Origin: Acidimicrobiales bacterium
GTDB taxonomy: Bacteria > Actinomycetota > Acidimicrobiia > Acidimicrobiales > Aldehydirespiratoraceae
Direction: 5' to 3'
Assembly (NCBI GenBank): GCA_029263215.1
Contig: JAJCXY010000099.1
Coordinates: 1-41,248 of the forward strand
DNA length: 41,248 nt
A program made the position numbers and the translations under genes. This document shows, piece after piece, positions 21,941 to 29,849 of the stretch. The stretch's first letter is position 1, and each line of letters starts with the position of its first letter. The notes beneath the pieces are model-generated. The model saw only the letters and a program-made list of their open reading frames with translations, was not told the origin of the DNA and did not search any database.

Positions 21941-22675
21941 ATGACCACCCCGGAGTCCGCCCCAATCTTGGACCGTGTGAAGCGTGCCGTATCTGAAAAT
22001 CGAGCGGCCGTATACGCGAGCGTTGCCGTGCTCGTCATCGCAGCAATAGGCGGGGCGATCATCGGGCTGAACCCGGCTATCACCCTCGTCCTCGTCGTTG
22101 TGGTGGTGGGCGCGAGCGTCGGGTCGCTGGCCTGGCGGAATCGAGAGAAGTCCCAGTCCGAAAGGCCTACCGGCCGCGGCGTGTTCACCCAATTCGCGCT
22201 CATTGCGATCGCCACGCTCGCGATCATCCAGCTCGTTCCGTACGGGCGGTCCCACTCCAATCCGGCGATCATCGCTGAGCCGGAGTGGGCGACACCCCGC
22301 ACCCGGGAGTTGATGGTGAACGCATGCTTCGCGTGCCACAGCAACGAGGTGGAGTATCCGTGGTACGCCAGCATCGCCCCTCTCTCCTGGGCGGTAACCG
22401 ATCACGTGAATGAGGGTCGCGACGAGGTCAACTACTCCGAGTTCGGACGGGGCGGAGAATTCGACGAGACGATCGAGACCATCCGCGACGGAGAGATGCC
22501 GCCCGGATACTTCACGATCTTCGGCCTACATCCGGAGGCCAACCTGAGCGACTCTGAGATCGACGAGCTCATCGCCGGACTCAAAGCCACACCGGGGCTG
22601 AGCGAAGAAGACGAAGACGAGGACGAGGACGAAGACGAAGACGAAGACGAAGAAGAGGACGAAGACGACGACTAA
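21941..22675 (+). CDS. Membrane haem-binding protein (CxxCH) with acidic tail
   Basis: This 244-residue protein has two N-terminal hydrophobic helices (about 25-65) and a third near 83-101. A haem-binding domain follows (about 110-200) with one c-type motif, CFACH, in ACFACHSNEVEYPWYASIAPLSW, plus HVNEGRDEVNYSEF and DGEMPPGYF, which match the Haem_bd (PF14376-type) family. It would be an extracytoplasmic c-type cytochrome. The C-terminus is a run of about 26 acidic residues with a D-E alternation, encoded by imperfect GACGAA hexamer repeats (about 22609-22672), which is unusual. The following DM13 protein is 50 bp downstream and may be its redox partner. Confidence 0.87.
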   Translation: MTTPESAPILDRVKRAVSENRAAVYASVAVLVIAAIGGAIIGLNPAITLVLVVVVVGASVGSLAWRNREKSQSERPTGRGVFTQFALIAIATLAIIQLVPYGRSHSNPAIIAEPEWATPRTRELMVNACFACHSNEVEYPWYASIAPLSWAVTDHVNEGRDEVNYSEFGRGGEFDETIETIRDGEMPPGYFTIFGLHPEANLSDSEIDELIAGLKATPGLSEEDEDEDEDEDEDEDEEEDEDDD

Positions 22676-22725
22676 GGCCTTCGAATTGGCGGGAACCCTG
22701 GCCTGATCACCGACGTTGTCTCCAC

Positions 22726-23502
22726 ATGGCCCCTCAACACCAACGCCGGAATATCATCGCCATCGCGGCGGCTGCAGGGGCCGTGGGGATCTGGCTGGCA
22801 GCGCCCGAGGTGTACACCGCGAGCTTCAGCGATGTCGGCACCTTCATCCGGGTTCTCGGCCTCCTCATCGGCCTTGCGGCCTGGACGCTCGTCGTCGGAC
22901 GGTTGGTCGAGCACCGAGTAGGGGGTGCCGTGCTCGCCTACGTCCCGGTCGTGATCGTCGCCGGCCTCGTTCTGTGGCCCTACCTACGCCCCGCCACCGA
23001 AGTGGACGAGGCATTTCCGACCGTCGACGAGACTTCCGCAGCGCCGGTCGTCTCCACCACTACGGCGCCCGCCACAACGGCACCGACAACCACCGGTGCC
23101 ACGACCACCCTCGCACCCACCACCACAACCACCAGCGCACCCACCACGACAACCACCAGCGCTCCTCCCGAGCCGGTGGAACTCCGACGAGCCCCGTTCC
23201 AGGGGCTGGCCGGGCACCGCGGGAGCGGCGACGCGGCCCTCTACCGTCTCGCCGACGACACGGTCCTGTTGCGGTTCGAGGAGGTCGACATTGGGTCGGG
23301 CCCGGCGCTCAACGTCTACCTCGTGCCCGGTGAAGACCAACGAAACCTGTCCGGAGGGGTCCATGTGGCGGCTCTCACCGCCCAACGGGGCAACCAGAAC
23401 TACACCGTGCCCAACGGGGTCGATCTGTCGGTCGGCGAATGGACGGTGCTCGTGTGGTGCGAGACGTTCGACGTCGAGGTGGCCAACGCAACCCTCGTGT
23501 GA
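22726..23502 (+). CDS. Membrane-anchored DM13-domain protein
   Basis: This 258-residue protein has three hydrophobic segments (about 7-27, 39-60 and 67-85), then a Thr/Ala/Pro-rich linker (about 100-146) and a C-terminal DM13 domain (about 150-258). The DM13 signature is good: FQGLAGHRGSGDAALYRL, IGSGPALNVYLVPG and a final VGEWTVLVWCETFDVEVANATL. DM13 domains are proposed to take part in electron transfer, through a conserved cysteine as in VWCETF. Co-location with the haem-binding gene supports an extracytoplasmic redox role. The linker is low-complexity and likely exposed or glycosylated. Confidence 0.87.
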   Translation: MAPQHQRRNIIAIAAAAGAVGIWLAAPEVYTASFSDVGTFIRVLGLLIGLAAWTLVVGRLVEHRVGGAVLAYVPVVIVAGLVLWPYLRPATEVDEAFPTVDETSAAPVVSTTTAPATTAPTTTGATTTLAPTTTTTSAPTTTTTSAPPEPVELRRAPFQGLAGHRGSGDAALYRLADDTVLLRFEEVDIGSGPALNVYLVPGEDQRNLSGGVHVAALTAQRGNQNYTVPNGVDLSVGEWTVLVWCETFDVEVANATLV

Positions 23503-23509
23503 GACGGGC

Positions 23510-23515
23510 TAGTTT
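23510..23515 (+). promoter_or_regulatory. -10 box for leaderless DinB-type gene
   Basis: TAGTTT, six bases, then the ATG at 23522. Confidence 0.5.
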
Positions 23516-23521
23516 TCGCCG

Positions 23522-23986
23522 ATGACCATTTCCGTCGACGACTTCACGATGTTCTGCGACCGCACGATCGACGCCATGGTTCGGTCAGTGAGTGGCTTGG
23601 ACGACGACACCGTCAACTCCCACCCCGATCTCGATGGGGCCAACTCGCCCTTCGTTCTCATCACCCATGCTCTCGCCGCGGCCCGCTTCTGGACCGAACA
23701 TGTCGTTCTGGGGGAACCGAGCGATCGTGACCGGGCATCGGAGTTCGAAGCCTCCGGCACCACCGCGGAACTTGTGGCTTCCTGCCACGCCGCCAAGGCC
23801 CGGTTGGCCGAGCGCGCCCCTGCCATCGCTCAGGCCACCTCGTTGCAGGGCGAGGGCGTCACGCGGACCCCGATCCCCCGCGAGTGGACCGTCGGTGCGG
23901 TATTGATGCACACCTATGAGGAGCTGGCCCAACACCTCGGCCATCTCGAGATCACGGTGGATCTGGTCAGTCGCCCCCGCGCCTGA
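23522..23986 (+). CDS. DinB-superfamily (DUF664 / mycothiol-transferase type) protein
   Basis: This 154-residue four-helix-bundle protein has metal-site histidines placed as in the DinB superfamily: His in LITHALAAARFW (about residue 43) and the His-x3-His pair in ELAQHLGHLEI (about 140-144). In actinobacteria many such proteins are thiol (mycothiol) S-transferases or isomerases. The substrate is unknown. Its 3' end overlaps the convergent small membrane protein gene by 20 bp. Confidence 0.82.
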   Translation: MTISVDDFTMFCDRTIDAMVRSVSGLDDDTVNSHPDLDGANSPFVLITHALAAARFWTEHVVLGEPSDRDRASEFEASGTTAELVASCHAAKARLAERAPAIAQATSLQGEGVTRTPIPREWTVGAVLMHTYEELAQHLGHLEITVDLVSRPRA

Positions 23987-24149
23987 TCATCGGCACCATC
24001 ACCAGCACGATTCCCACCAGGAACAGCACGCTGCCCGCGAGACTGAGCGCGTCACCGGAACGAAGCGCCGCAGCGATGAAGAACAAGATCCCCAATACCC
24101 AGAGTCCGTAGCCGGTGAGGTCGTAGGTTTCGCGAGACCAGCGATTCAT
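23967..24149 (-). CDS. Small two-helix membrane protein
   Basis: This 60-residue protein has two hydrophobic segments (about 13-28 and 36-53), a charged turn (RSGD) and a basic C-terminus (PMIRRGGD). I do not recognise the family. It is supported by coding-like composition and a TATCGT box (24158-24163, minus strand) 8 nt before the ATG. It overlaps the end of the DinB-type gene and diverges from aroQ. Confidence 0.6.
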   Translation of the reverse strand: MNRWSRETYDLTGYGLWVLGILFFIAAALRSGDALSLAGSVLFLVGIVLVMVPMIRRGGD

Positions 24150-24174
24150 ACCGCCGGACGATAGCCCGGCGTCG

Positions 24175-24180
24175 TACTGT
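24175..24180 (+). promoter_or_regulatory. -10 box for leaderless aroQ mRNA
   Basis: TACTGT, seven bases, then the ATG at 24188; this selects that ATG over the open frame upstream. Confidence 0.55.
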
Positions 24181-24187
24181 GGGGGCC

Positions 24188-24628
24188 ATGAGCCACCGGA
24201 TCCTCGTCCTCAACGGGCCCAACCTCAACATGCTCGGGAGCCGCGAACCAGAGGTGTACGGGTCTCACACCCTCGAAGACATCCTCGCCGGGCTGCACAC
24301 GATCGCAGATGAACGTGGAGCCGTGCTGACCGACCTCCAGTCCAACAGCGAAGGGGCCCTGATTGATGCCCTTCATCAGGCCCGAGGCAAGGTCGATGGC
24401 GTCATCTTCAATCCGGGGGCGTTCACCCACTATTCGATCGCCTTACGTGATGCGATCTCCGCTTCGGAGCTGCCCGTCGTGGAGACCCACCTGTCCAACG
24501 TCCACGCACGCGAGGAGTTCCGGCATCGTTCGGTGTTGAGCGCCGTGTGTCTCGGGGTTGTGGGCGGATTCGGAGCCGACAGCTACGCAGTGGCGCTCGA
24601 AGCCCTGTTTCGTCACCTCGACACCTGA
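24188..24628 (+). CDS. aroQ: Type II 3-dehydroquinate dehydratase
   Basis: This 146-residue enzyme dehydrates 3-dehydroquinate to 3-dehydroshikimate in the shikimate pathway and forms dodecamers. All signatures are present: NGPNLNMLGSREPEVYG with catalytic Arg19 and Tyr24 on the lid, QSNSEGALIDALH, NPGAFTHYSIALRDA with Asn75 and the proton-donor His81, and ETHLSNVHAREEFRH with His101. No other shikimate genes are near, so it stands alone here. Confidence 0.95.
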   Translation: MSHRILVLNGPNLNMLGSREPEVYGSHTLEDILAGLHTIADERGAVLTDLQSNSEGALIDALHQARGKVDGVIFNPGAFTHYSIALRDAISASELPVVETHLSNVHAREEFRHRSVLSAVCLGVVGGFGADSYAVALEALFRHLDT

Positions 24629-24638
24629 GAAACCTGGG

Positions 24639-24694
24639 CATTTCGGCCAAATCGGCGTCCTGAGCCTCAGATCAGGCCTGTCAGGGCCGAAATG
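24639..24694. repeat. Long-armed inverted repeat between aroQ and the Tat-secreted gene
   Basis: CATTTCGGCC (24639-24648) is perfectly mirrored by GGCCGAAATG (24685-24694), with smaller CAGG/CCTG pairings between. It ends 8 nt before the next ATG, so it may be a 5' leader structure or the aroQ terminator. Confidence 0.45.
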
Positions 24695-24702
24695 AAGAGA
24701 CG

Positions 24703-25398
24703 ATGCAGACACAGCCGACCCATCTGCCGCGTTCGGTCTCACGCCGAACGATGGTGAAGACCAGCGCCGCCGCCGGCGCTGGTATCTGGGTCGCGCCGTC
24801 TGTGTTCACCTTCGACCGTGCCGCCGCCGCTGTGGGTTCGTGTGGAACCAAGCCGGTACAGGTCGATTTCAGCCGCTGGGCCGGAGGCATCCTCCCGTCG
24901 TCCTTTGCGTCCGACGATGCCAGCGTCAACATCACGATGTCGATCGACGACTCCGACGGCGTCCAGGACAACAACTGGGCGATGCGGGTCTTCAACGGAA
25001 CCCTCAACAGCCGCGACAATCCGGTAGTCACCGGAATGCGCAGGGCCAACAACGGCGAGGGAGTGGGTATCACCTTCACCTTCGATCAGCCAGTGAGGCT
25101 CAGCTTCCACCTGGTCGACGTGGATGCCGCGGGCTCGGGGTGGGAGGACAAGGTCGAGGTGCTGGGCCGGCTCAGTCCCAGCGCCACAAACATCAACCCC
25201 GATTCGATGACAACGGGCTCGGCCAACACCCAGATCAGTCCCAACACGGTGCGAGGCGACTCGCCCTCCGGGTCTTCGAACAGCAACGTCGAGGTCGACT
25301 TCCAGACCCCCATCGACACCTTGATCATCCGCCACTACGACGACACCAACCGCACCGGTTTCCAGTGGATCGGAATCCACGACTTCCACTGGTGCTGA
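24703..25398 (+). CDS. Tat-secreted protein of unknown function
   Basis: This 231-residue protein has a twin-arginine signal (SVSRRTMVKTSAAAGAGIW, residues ~11-29) and a likely cleavage site after RAAAA. The mature part (~190 residues) is polar, rich in Asn, Ser and Asp, and predicted to be beta-rich. It includes VGITFTFDQPVRLSFHLVDVD and ends TGFQWIGIHDFHWC with a terminal cysteine; another lies at the mature N-terminus (GSCGTKP), so a disulfide is possible. The pattern recalls secreted beta-sandwich domains in which a FDQPV-type strand binds a ligand, but I do not recognise the family. Confidence 0.72.
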   Translation: MQTQPTHLPRSVSRRTMVKTSAAAGAGIWVAPSVFTFDRAAAAVGSCGTKPVQVDFSRWAGGILPSSFASDDASVNITMSIDDSDGVQDNNWAMRVFNGTLNSRDNPVVTGMRRANNGEGVGITFTFDQPVRLSFHLVDVDAAGSGWEDKVEVLGRLSPSATNINPDSMTTGSANTQISPNTVRGDSPSGSSNSNVEVDFQTPIDTLIIRHYDDTNRTGFQWIGIHDFHWC

Positions 25399-25419
25399 CT
25401 GGTTCTGCATTCGTGATCC

Positions 25420-25983
25420 TCAGCGGGTGAGTCCACCCTGCTGCAGTACGGCAAGCACATCGATGGCGCCACCTTCGGCATCGGCCCTTCGCTGCAACGC
25501 GGCCAGTCTGCGCCTCGTAGGCGCCGCGTCGATCATTCCCGCGAGAGAGATGGCCGCCCCCACCAGGTAGACGAGCCCACTCGTGCTGAGTACGAACATC
25601 ACGAACCCGAACAGGGCGGCGACCTCGGCGAAGGCCACGCGCGAGAAGAACCATCGTTGAAGGCTCGCCACGAAGACCTCGGCCGACGACACATCGGGTT
25701 CAGAGACGAAACGGGGGCCGAGGAGCTGGGCGAGCACACCCACACCCGCCGTGGCGACAAGAGCCACCGACGAGTCGACACCTCCCTCCAGCTCATCACC
25801 GAGAACCACCACCACGATGCCTATGAGCACGATGGCGTTGACGAACACCACCCACAGGATGCGCATCGCCACCAGCCCGTTGGTTTCCCTGGCGAGCCTG
25901 AGCATGCCCACCACCGGCACCATGAGCAGGGGCAACTTGCGGATCACCGGCCCCCAGCCGGGATCTTCGGCCCGAGCGCTCAT
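25420..25983 (-). CDS. Four-helix membrane protein in the pncBA operon
   Basis: This 187-residue protein has about four hydrophobic segments (about 19-31, 44-65, 70-90 and 110-140) and a soluble C-terminal tail (RRRLAALQRRADAEGG...). I recognise no family. The ATG overlaps the stop of pncA (ATGA), so it is part of the NAD-salvage operon. A role in nicotinamide or nicotinate uptake would suit the context but is unsupported by any motif. Confidence 0.72.
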   Translation of the reverse strand: MSARAEDPGWGPVIRKLPLLMVPVVGMLRLARETNGLVAMRILWVVFVNAIVLIGIVVVVLGDELEGGVDSSVALVATAGVGVLAQLLGPRFVSEPDVSSAEVFVASLQRWFFSRVAFAEVAALFGFVMFVLSTSGLVYLVGAAISLAGMIDAAPTRRRLAALQRRADAEGGAIDVLAVLQQGGLTR

Positions 25984-26555
25984 ACGAGCGTGATTCCCCC
26001 GGCCTTCATCTCCTCGAGCGCAGTCTCGGTGGTGTCGGGCGCGACCCCGGCGCAATGATCGAGCAGGACGCGGGTGGTGAAACCGTTGCCCACGGCATCG
26101 AGGGCGGTGGCCCGCACACAATGATCGGTGGCGATCCCCACCACGTCGACTTCGGTGACTCCACGGTCGGTCAGCCACGAACCGAGCAAGGTTGCTTCAT
26201 CTGATGCCGCGCCACCGTCGAAGCCGGTGTAGCTGGCGGTGTGGCGGCCTTTCAGAAACACCTCATCCACGGCTATGGCCAAGTTGTCGTGGAAGGCGGC
26301 GCCGTCGGTGTCGGCGACACAGTGCGGCGGCCAGGTGTCGACGAAGTCGGGCCCCACCGCCGGGTCGGCGAAATGGTCGCCGGGATCAACATGCCAGTCC
26401 TTGGTGGCCACCACCTGGCTGTAGGCACCGGCGGCCTTGTCGGTGCCCACCAGCTGGGTGATCGACGCCGCGACATCGGCTCCGCCGTCGACTCCCATGG
26501 ATCCGCCTTCGCAGAAATCGTTCTGGACATCGACAACGATCAGGGCGCGGGTCAT
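25980..26555 (-). CDS. pncA: Nicotinamidase
   Basis: This 191-residue isochorismatase-fold enzyme hydrolyses nicotinamide to nicotinate. The catalytic triad is visible: Asp9 in VDVQNDFCEGG, Lys102 in EVFLKGRH and Cys146 in ATDHCVRATALDA. Metal ligands Asp53, His55 and His61 lie in TKDWHVDPGDHF. It overlaps pncB upstream and a membrane protein downstream by 4 nt each. Its product is the substrate of PncB, so the operon recycles nicotinamide to NAD. Confidence 0.95.
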   Translation of the reverse strand: MTRALIVVDVQNDFCEGGSMGVDGGADVAASITQLVGTDKAAGAYSQVVATKDWHVDPGDHFADPAVGPDFVDTWPPHCVADTDGAAFHDNLAIAVDEVFLKGRHTASYTGFDGGAASDEATLLGSWLTDRGVTEVDVVGIATDHCVRATALDAVGNGFTTRVLLDHCAGVAPDTTETALEEMKAGGITLV

Positions 26556-27913
26556 CGGTTACCTCCGTTGGCAACAGGAACTGAAAGGGGCTCTTCCACA
26601 CCCTCCCAGATGGTGGGGATGGCCGGAGCGTGAGAGGGCCACGGGGTGCGATCAAGCGCGCTGAGCCGGCTGCGCCGCTCGGCACAACGAGCCCGAGCCA
26701 CTGACGGATTGGTGAGGTCGACCACGATCTCGCCATCGCGCATGAGCGCCACCTGGGGGGTCATCGAATCATCAGGCAGCTCGATCGGCAGGACCGACAG
26801 GACCTCGCCGGTGAACCGGCCAGCGGAATCGATGGTGCGATGCACGTCCTTGCGTCCGCCGATGGTGTGCTTGCCCGGCGACAGCTTGCCCACCGCCCTG
26901 AGCTCACTGGTGGCCTCGTCGTCATCGGCAATGGCTACCAGCTTGTAGACCATCGAGGCGGTGGGATGACCCGACCCGGTGACCAGGCTGGTACCGACGA
27001 GATAGGCATCGATCGGGGCGCCCGCCGCTTCGAGTTCGGCGACGCTGAACTCGTCGAGATCGCTCGACACGATGATGCGACAGTCGGTGGCACCGAGTTC
27101 ATCGAGGAGAACGCGAGCGGCCCGACTGTCGGCGAGCAGTTCGCCGGAATCGATGCGCACGCCACCAATGTCGGCGCCCACGGTGGCGACCGCTCGACGG
27201 ATGCCCTCCATCACGTCGAAGGTGTCGACCAGATAGGTGGAGTCGACCCCCAGCGTGTCTCGCTGGGCCTCGAATGCCGCCGTTTCGGTGGCGTGAGCGA
27301 GAACAAAAGCGTGGGCGGTGGTTCCCCCGGTGGGGATTCCGTGGCGGCGACCGGCCTCGAGGTTGGAGGTGGTGTCGAAACCACCGATGTAGCCTGCCCT
27401 GGCCGCGGCCACGGCTGCTTCGGGATCGGTGCGGCGAGACCCGCCCTCTATGAGAAGACGTCCACCCGCGGCATCGGCCATGCGGGCCGCAGCGGAGGCA
27501 ACCGCACAGTCGTGGTTGAGCACCGAGAGCACAACCGTCTCGAGCACAACGCACTCCGCGAAGGTACCGGTGACGGTGATCACGGGGCTGTAGGGGAAGA
27601 AGAGCTCACCCGCGCCGTAGCCGGTGATGTCGCCGCTGAACCGGTAGGCCCGCAGCCAGTCGGTCATGGGTCCTTCGTTGACCACGCCGGCCTCGACAAG
27701 ATGGCTGACAGTGGCATCGTCGAACCGGAAGCGCTCGACGGCATCGAGGAGACGGTCGATCCCGGCCACCACTCCGTAGGCGCGTCCTTCGGGGAGGCGA
27801 CGGGCGAACACCTCGAACACCGCTCGGCGGCCGGCCACACCTGATTGCAGCGCGGAGGCGACCATGGTGAGTTCGTAGTGATCGGTGAGCAAGGCAGACG
27901 TCGGCCGGTTCAT
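26552..27913 (-). CDS. pncB: Nicotinate phosphoribosyltransferase
   Basis: This 453-residue enzyme makes nicotinate mononucleotide from nicotinate and PRPP, the committed step of salvage. Family motifs include LLTDHYELTM near the N-terminus, FEVFARRLPEGRAYGV, IEGGSRRTDP, STYLVDTFDV, GVRIDSGELL, IIVSSDLDEFSV and YLVGTSLVTG. The ATG at 27913 is preferred over GTG 27925 and ATG 27922 because the -10 box TAGCGT (27924-27929) overlaps those codons, leaving a leader of only 3-4 nt. It is divergent from the ABC exporter. Confidence 0.95.
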   Translation of the reverse strand: MNRPTSALLTDHYELTMVASALQSGVAGRRAVFEVFARRLPEGRAYGVVAGIDRLLDAVERFRFDDATVSHLVEAGVVNEGPMTDWLRAYRFSGDITGYGAGELFFPYSPVITVTGTFAECVVLETVVLSVLNHDCAVASAAARMADAAGGRLLIEGGSRRTDPEAAVAAARAGYIGGFDTTSNLEAGRRHGIPTGGTTAHAFVLAHATETAAFEAQRDTLGVDSTYLVDTFDVMEGIRRAVATVGADIGGVRIDSGELLADSRAARVLLDELGATDCRIIVSSDLDEFSVAELEAAGAPIDAYLVGTSLVTGSGHPTASMVYKLVAIADDDEATSELRAVGKLSPGKHTIGGRKDVHRTIDSAGRFTGEVLSVLPIELPDDSMTPQVALMRDGEIVVDLTNPSVARARCAERRSRLSALDRTPWPSHAPAIPTIWEGVEEPLSVPVANGGNR

Positions 27914-27923
27914 CGTGGGCATC

Positions 27924-27929
27924 ACGCTA
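27924..27929 (-). promoter_or_regulatory. -10 box for the pncB-pncA operon
   Basis: TAGCGT on the minus strand. It sits over two alternative start codons and therefore decides the pncB start at 27913. Confidence 0.5.
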
Positions 27930-27958
27930 GCGGCCCTGGCGAGTCAGTGATCCACCCG

Positions 27959-27964
27959 TAGGCT
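27959..27964 (+). promoter_or_regulatory. -10 box for leaderless ABC exporter mRNA
   Basis: TAGGCT, seven bases, then the ATG at 27972. Confidence 0.5.
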
Positions 27965-27971
27965 CGCCTCG

Positions 27972-29840
27972 ATGACAGCACCCAGTCCGTTCCAGATCAT
28001 GCACTCGATGTCGGCGGATCGCTCCGCCCTCGATGGCAAGCAGATCAACCGTGAGACCCGCCAGCGCGTCTTCGGCTTCGCCCGGCCCTACCGCAGGCTG
28101 ATAATCGGATTCGTCACCACGATCGTGGTGTCGACCTTCCTGGGTCTCCTGCCGCCCTTGCTCATCCGCAAGGTGTTCGACGTCGCCATAGTCGACAACA
28201 ACGGCGGCTACCTCAACACCTTGTTCATCGTGATGGTGATCGCCGCAGTGGGCGAAGCAATCCTCGCCCTGGTGGAACGCTGGCTGTCGTCGCGCATCGG
28301 CGAGGGTCTCATCTTCAACCTCCGGGTGCAGCTGTTCGACCACGTCCAACGAATGCCGCTCGCCTTCTTCACCCGCACCCAAACCGGCACCCTCATCTCC
28401 CGGCTCAACAACGACGTGATCGGTGCTCAGCGGGCATTCACCGGCACCCTCGGCACCGTCGTCGGCAACGTGATCATGCTGGCGGGCACGCTCATCGCCA
28501 TGCTTCTCCTCGAGTGGCGACTCACCCTTATCGCCATCGTGATCCTGCCCGTCTTCGTACTTCCGGCGCGCCGGGTCGGCGCCGGCCTGCAGGACATCAC
28601 CCGCGAGGGGATGAACGTCAACGCGTCGATGAACAACACGATGACGGAGCGCTTCAATGTGGCCGGCGCCCTCCTGGTGAAACTGTTCGGTCGCCACAGC
28701 GCCGAGGCCGACGACTTCTCATCTCGCGCCGGACGGGTCCGAGACATCGGCGTGCGCTCTGCCATGTACAGCCGGGTGTTCCTCGTTGCCCTCACCCTCG
28801 TAGGAGCGATCGGCACCGCTCTCATCTACTGGCTCGGCGGGCACCTGGTGATCGACAACGACATCACCCCCGGCACCCTCATCGCCCTCGGTCTCTACAC
28901 GGTGCGGATCTACATGCCGCTCACATCTCTCTCCAACGCCCGCATCGACATCATGACCGCGTTCGTGTCGTTCGAAAGGGTGTTCGAGGTTCTCGACACA
29001 CCCAACGCGATCACCGACGCTCCCGACGCCATGGAACTGCGCACACCGGCCGGTGCCCTGCGATTCCAGGATGTCTCCTTCCGTTATCCGGACCCCGCGG
29101 AGGGCACGCCCGCATCACTCGGAGGAGGCGAGAAGACGGGATCGCTCGCAGACGTTCTCTCTGAGATCAACCTCGATGTGCAGCCGGGCCAGATGGTGGC
29201 GATCGTCGGCCCGTCCGGTGCCGGCAAGACCACACTCACTTCGCTGGTGCCCCGCCTCTACGACGTCACCACAGGGGCGATATTCATCGACGGACACGAC
29301 GTGCGCGAAGTGAGCCAGCACTCCCTGCGCCAGGCCATCGGTGTGGTGAGCCAGGACCCCCACATGTTCCACGACACCGTGGGAGCCAACCTGCGATATG
29401 CCCGACCCCAAGCCACTCATGAGGAGCTGGTCGAGGCGTGTCGGGCCGCACGGATCCACGAGGTCATCGATGCCCTACCCGAGGGCTACGACACGGTTGT
29501 GGGCGAGCGCGGCTACCGCCTTTCCGGAGGCGAGAAGCAGCGCCTCGCCATCGCCCGGATGCTGCTCAAGAACCCGTGCATCGTGGTGCTCGACGAGGCC
29601 ACCAGCCATCTCGACACCGAGAACGAGGCCCAGGTGCAAGAGGCGCTCGGCGTCGCCCTCGAGGGCCGCACCTCCCTCGTCATCGCCCACCGTCTCTCCA
29701 CCATCACCGATGCCGACCTGATCGTGGTGCTCGACGAGGGCCGCTTGGTCGAGCGAGGCACCCACGAAACGTTGCGTCATTCCGGCGGCGTCTACGAAGA
29801 GCTCTACGAGACCCTGGTGAGGGCCGAGACCGGGGGCTGA
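27972..29840 (+). CDS. ABC exporter, fused permease and ATPase (MsbA/LmrA type)
   Basis: This 622-residue half-transporter has a six-helix membrane domain (about 40-330), with the typical PLAFFTRTQTGTLISRLNNDV coupling region. A nucleotide-binding domain (about 360-615) has Walker A GPSGAGKTT (~413-421), Q-loop VVSQDP, signature LSGGEKQR (~517-524), Walker B IVVLDEAT and the H-loop AHRLST. It should act as a homodimer, or with a partner not seen here. The substrate is unknown; lipids or drugs are usual. An inserted segment between the first two NBD strands (AEGTPASLGGGEKTGSLA) is longer than normal. Confidence 0.93.
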   Translation: MTAPSPFQIMHSMSADRSALDGKQINRETRQRVFGFARPYRRLIIGFVTTIVVSTFLGLLPPLLIRKVFDVAIVDNNGGYLNTLFIVMVIAAVGEAILALVERWLSSRIGEGLIFNLRVQLFDHVQRMPLAFFTRTQTGTLISRLNNDVIGAQRAFTGTLGTVVGNVIMLAGTLIAMLLLEWRLTLIAIVILPVFVLPARRVGAGLQDITREGMNVNASMNNTMTERFNVAGALLVKLFGRHSAEADDFSSRAGRVRDIGVRSAMYSRVFLVALTLVGAIGTALIYWLGGHLVIDNDITPGTLIALGLYTVRIYMPLTSLSNARIDIMTAFVSFERVFEVLDTPNAITDAPDAMELRTPAGALRFQDVSFRYPDPAEGTPASLGGGEKTGSLADVLSEINLDVQPGQMVAIVGPSGAGKTTLTSLVPRLYDVTTGAIFIDGHDVREVSQHSLRQAIGVVSQDPHMFHDTVGANLRYARPQATHEELVEACRAARIHEVIDALPEGYDTVVGERGYRLSGGEKQRLAIARMLLKNPCIVVLDEATSHLDTENEAQVQEALGVALEGRTSLVIAHRLSTITDADLIVVLDEGRLVERGTHETLRHSGGVYEELYETLVRAETGG

Positions 29841-29849
29841 GGCCTCGCC

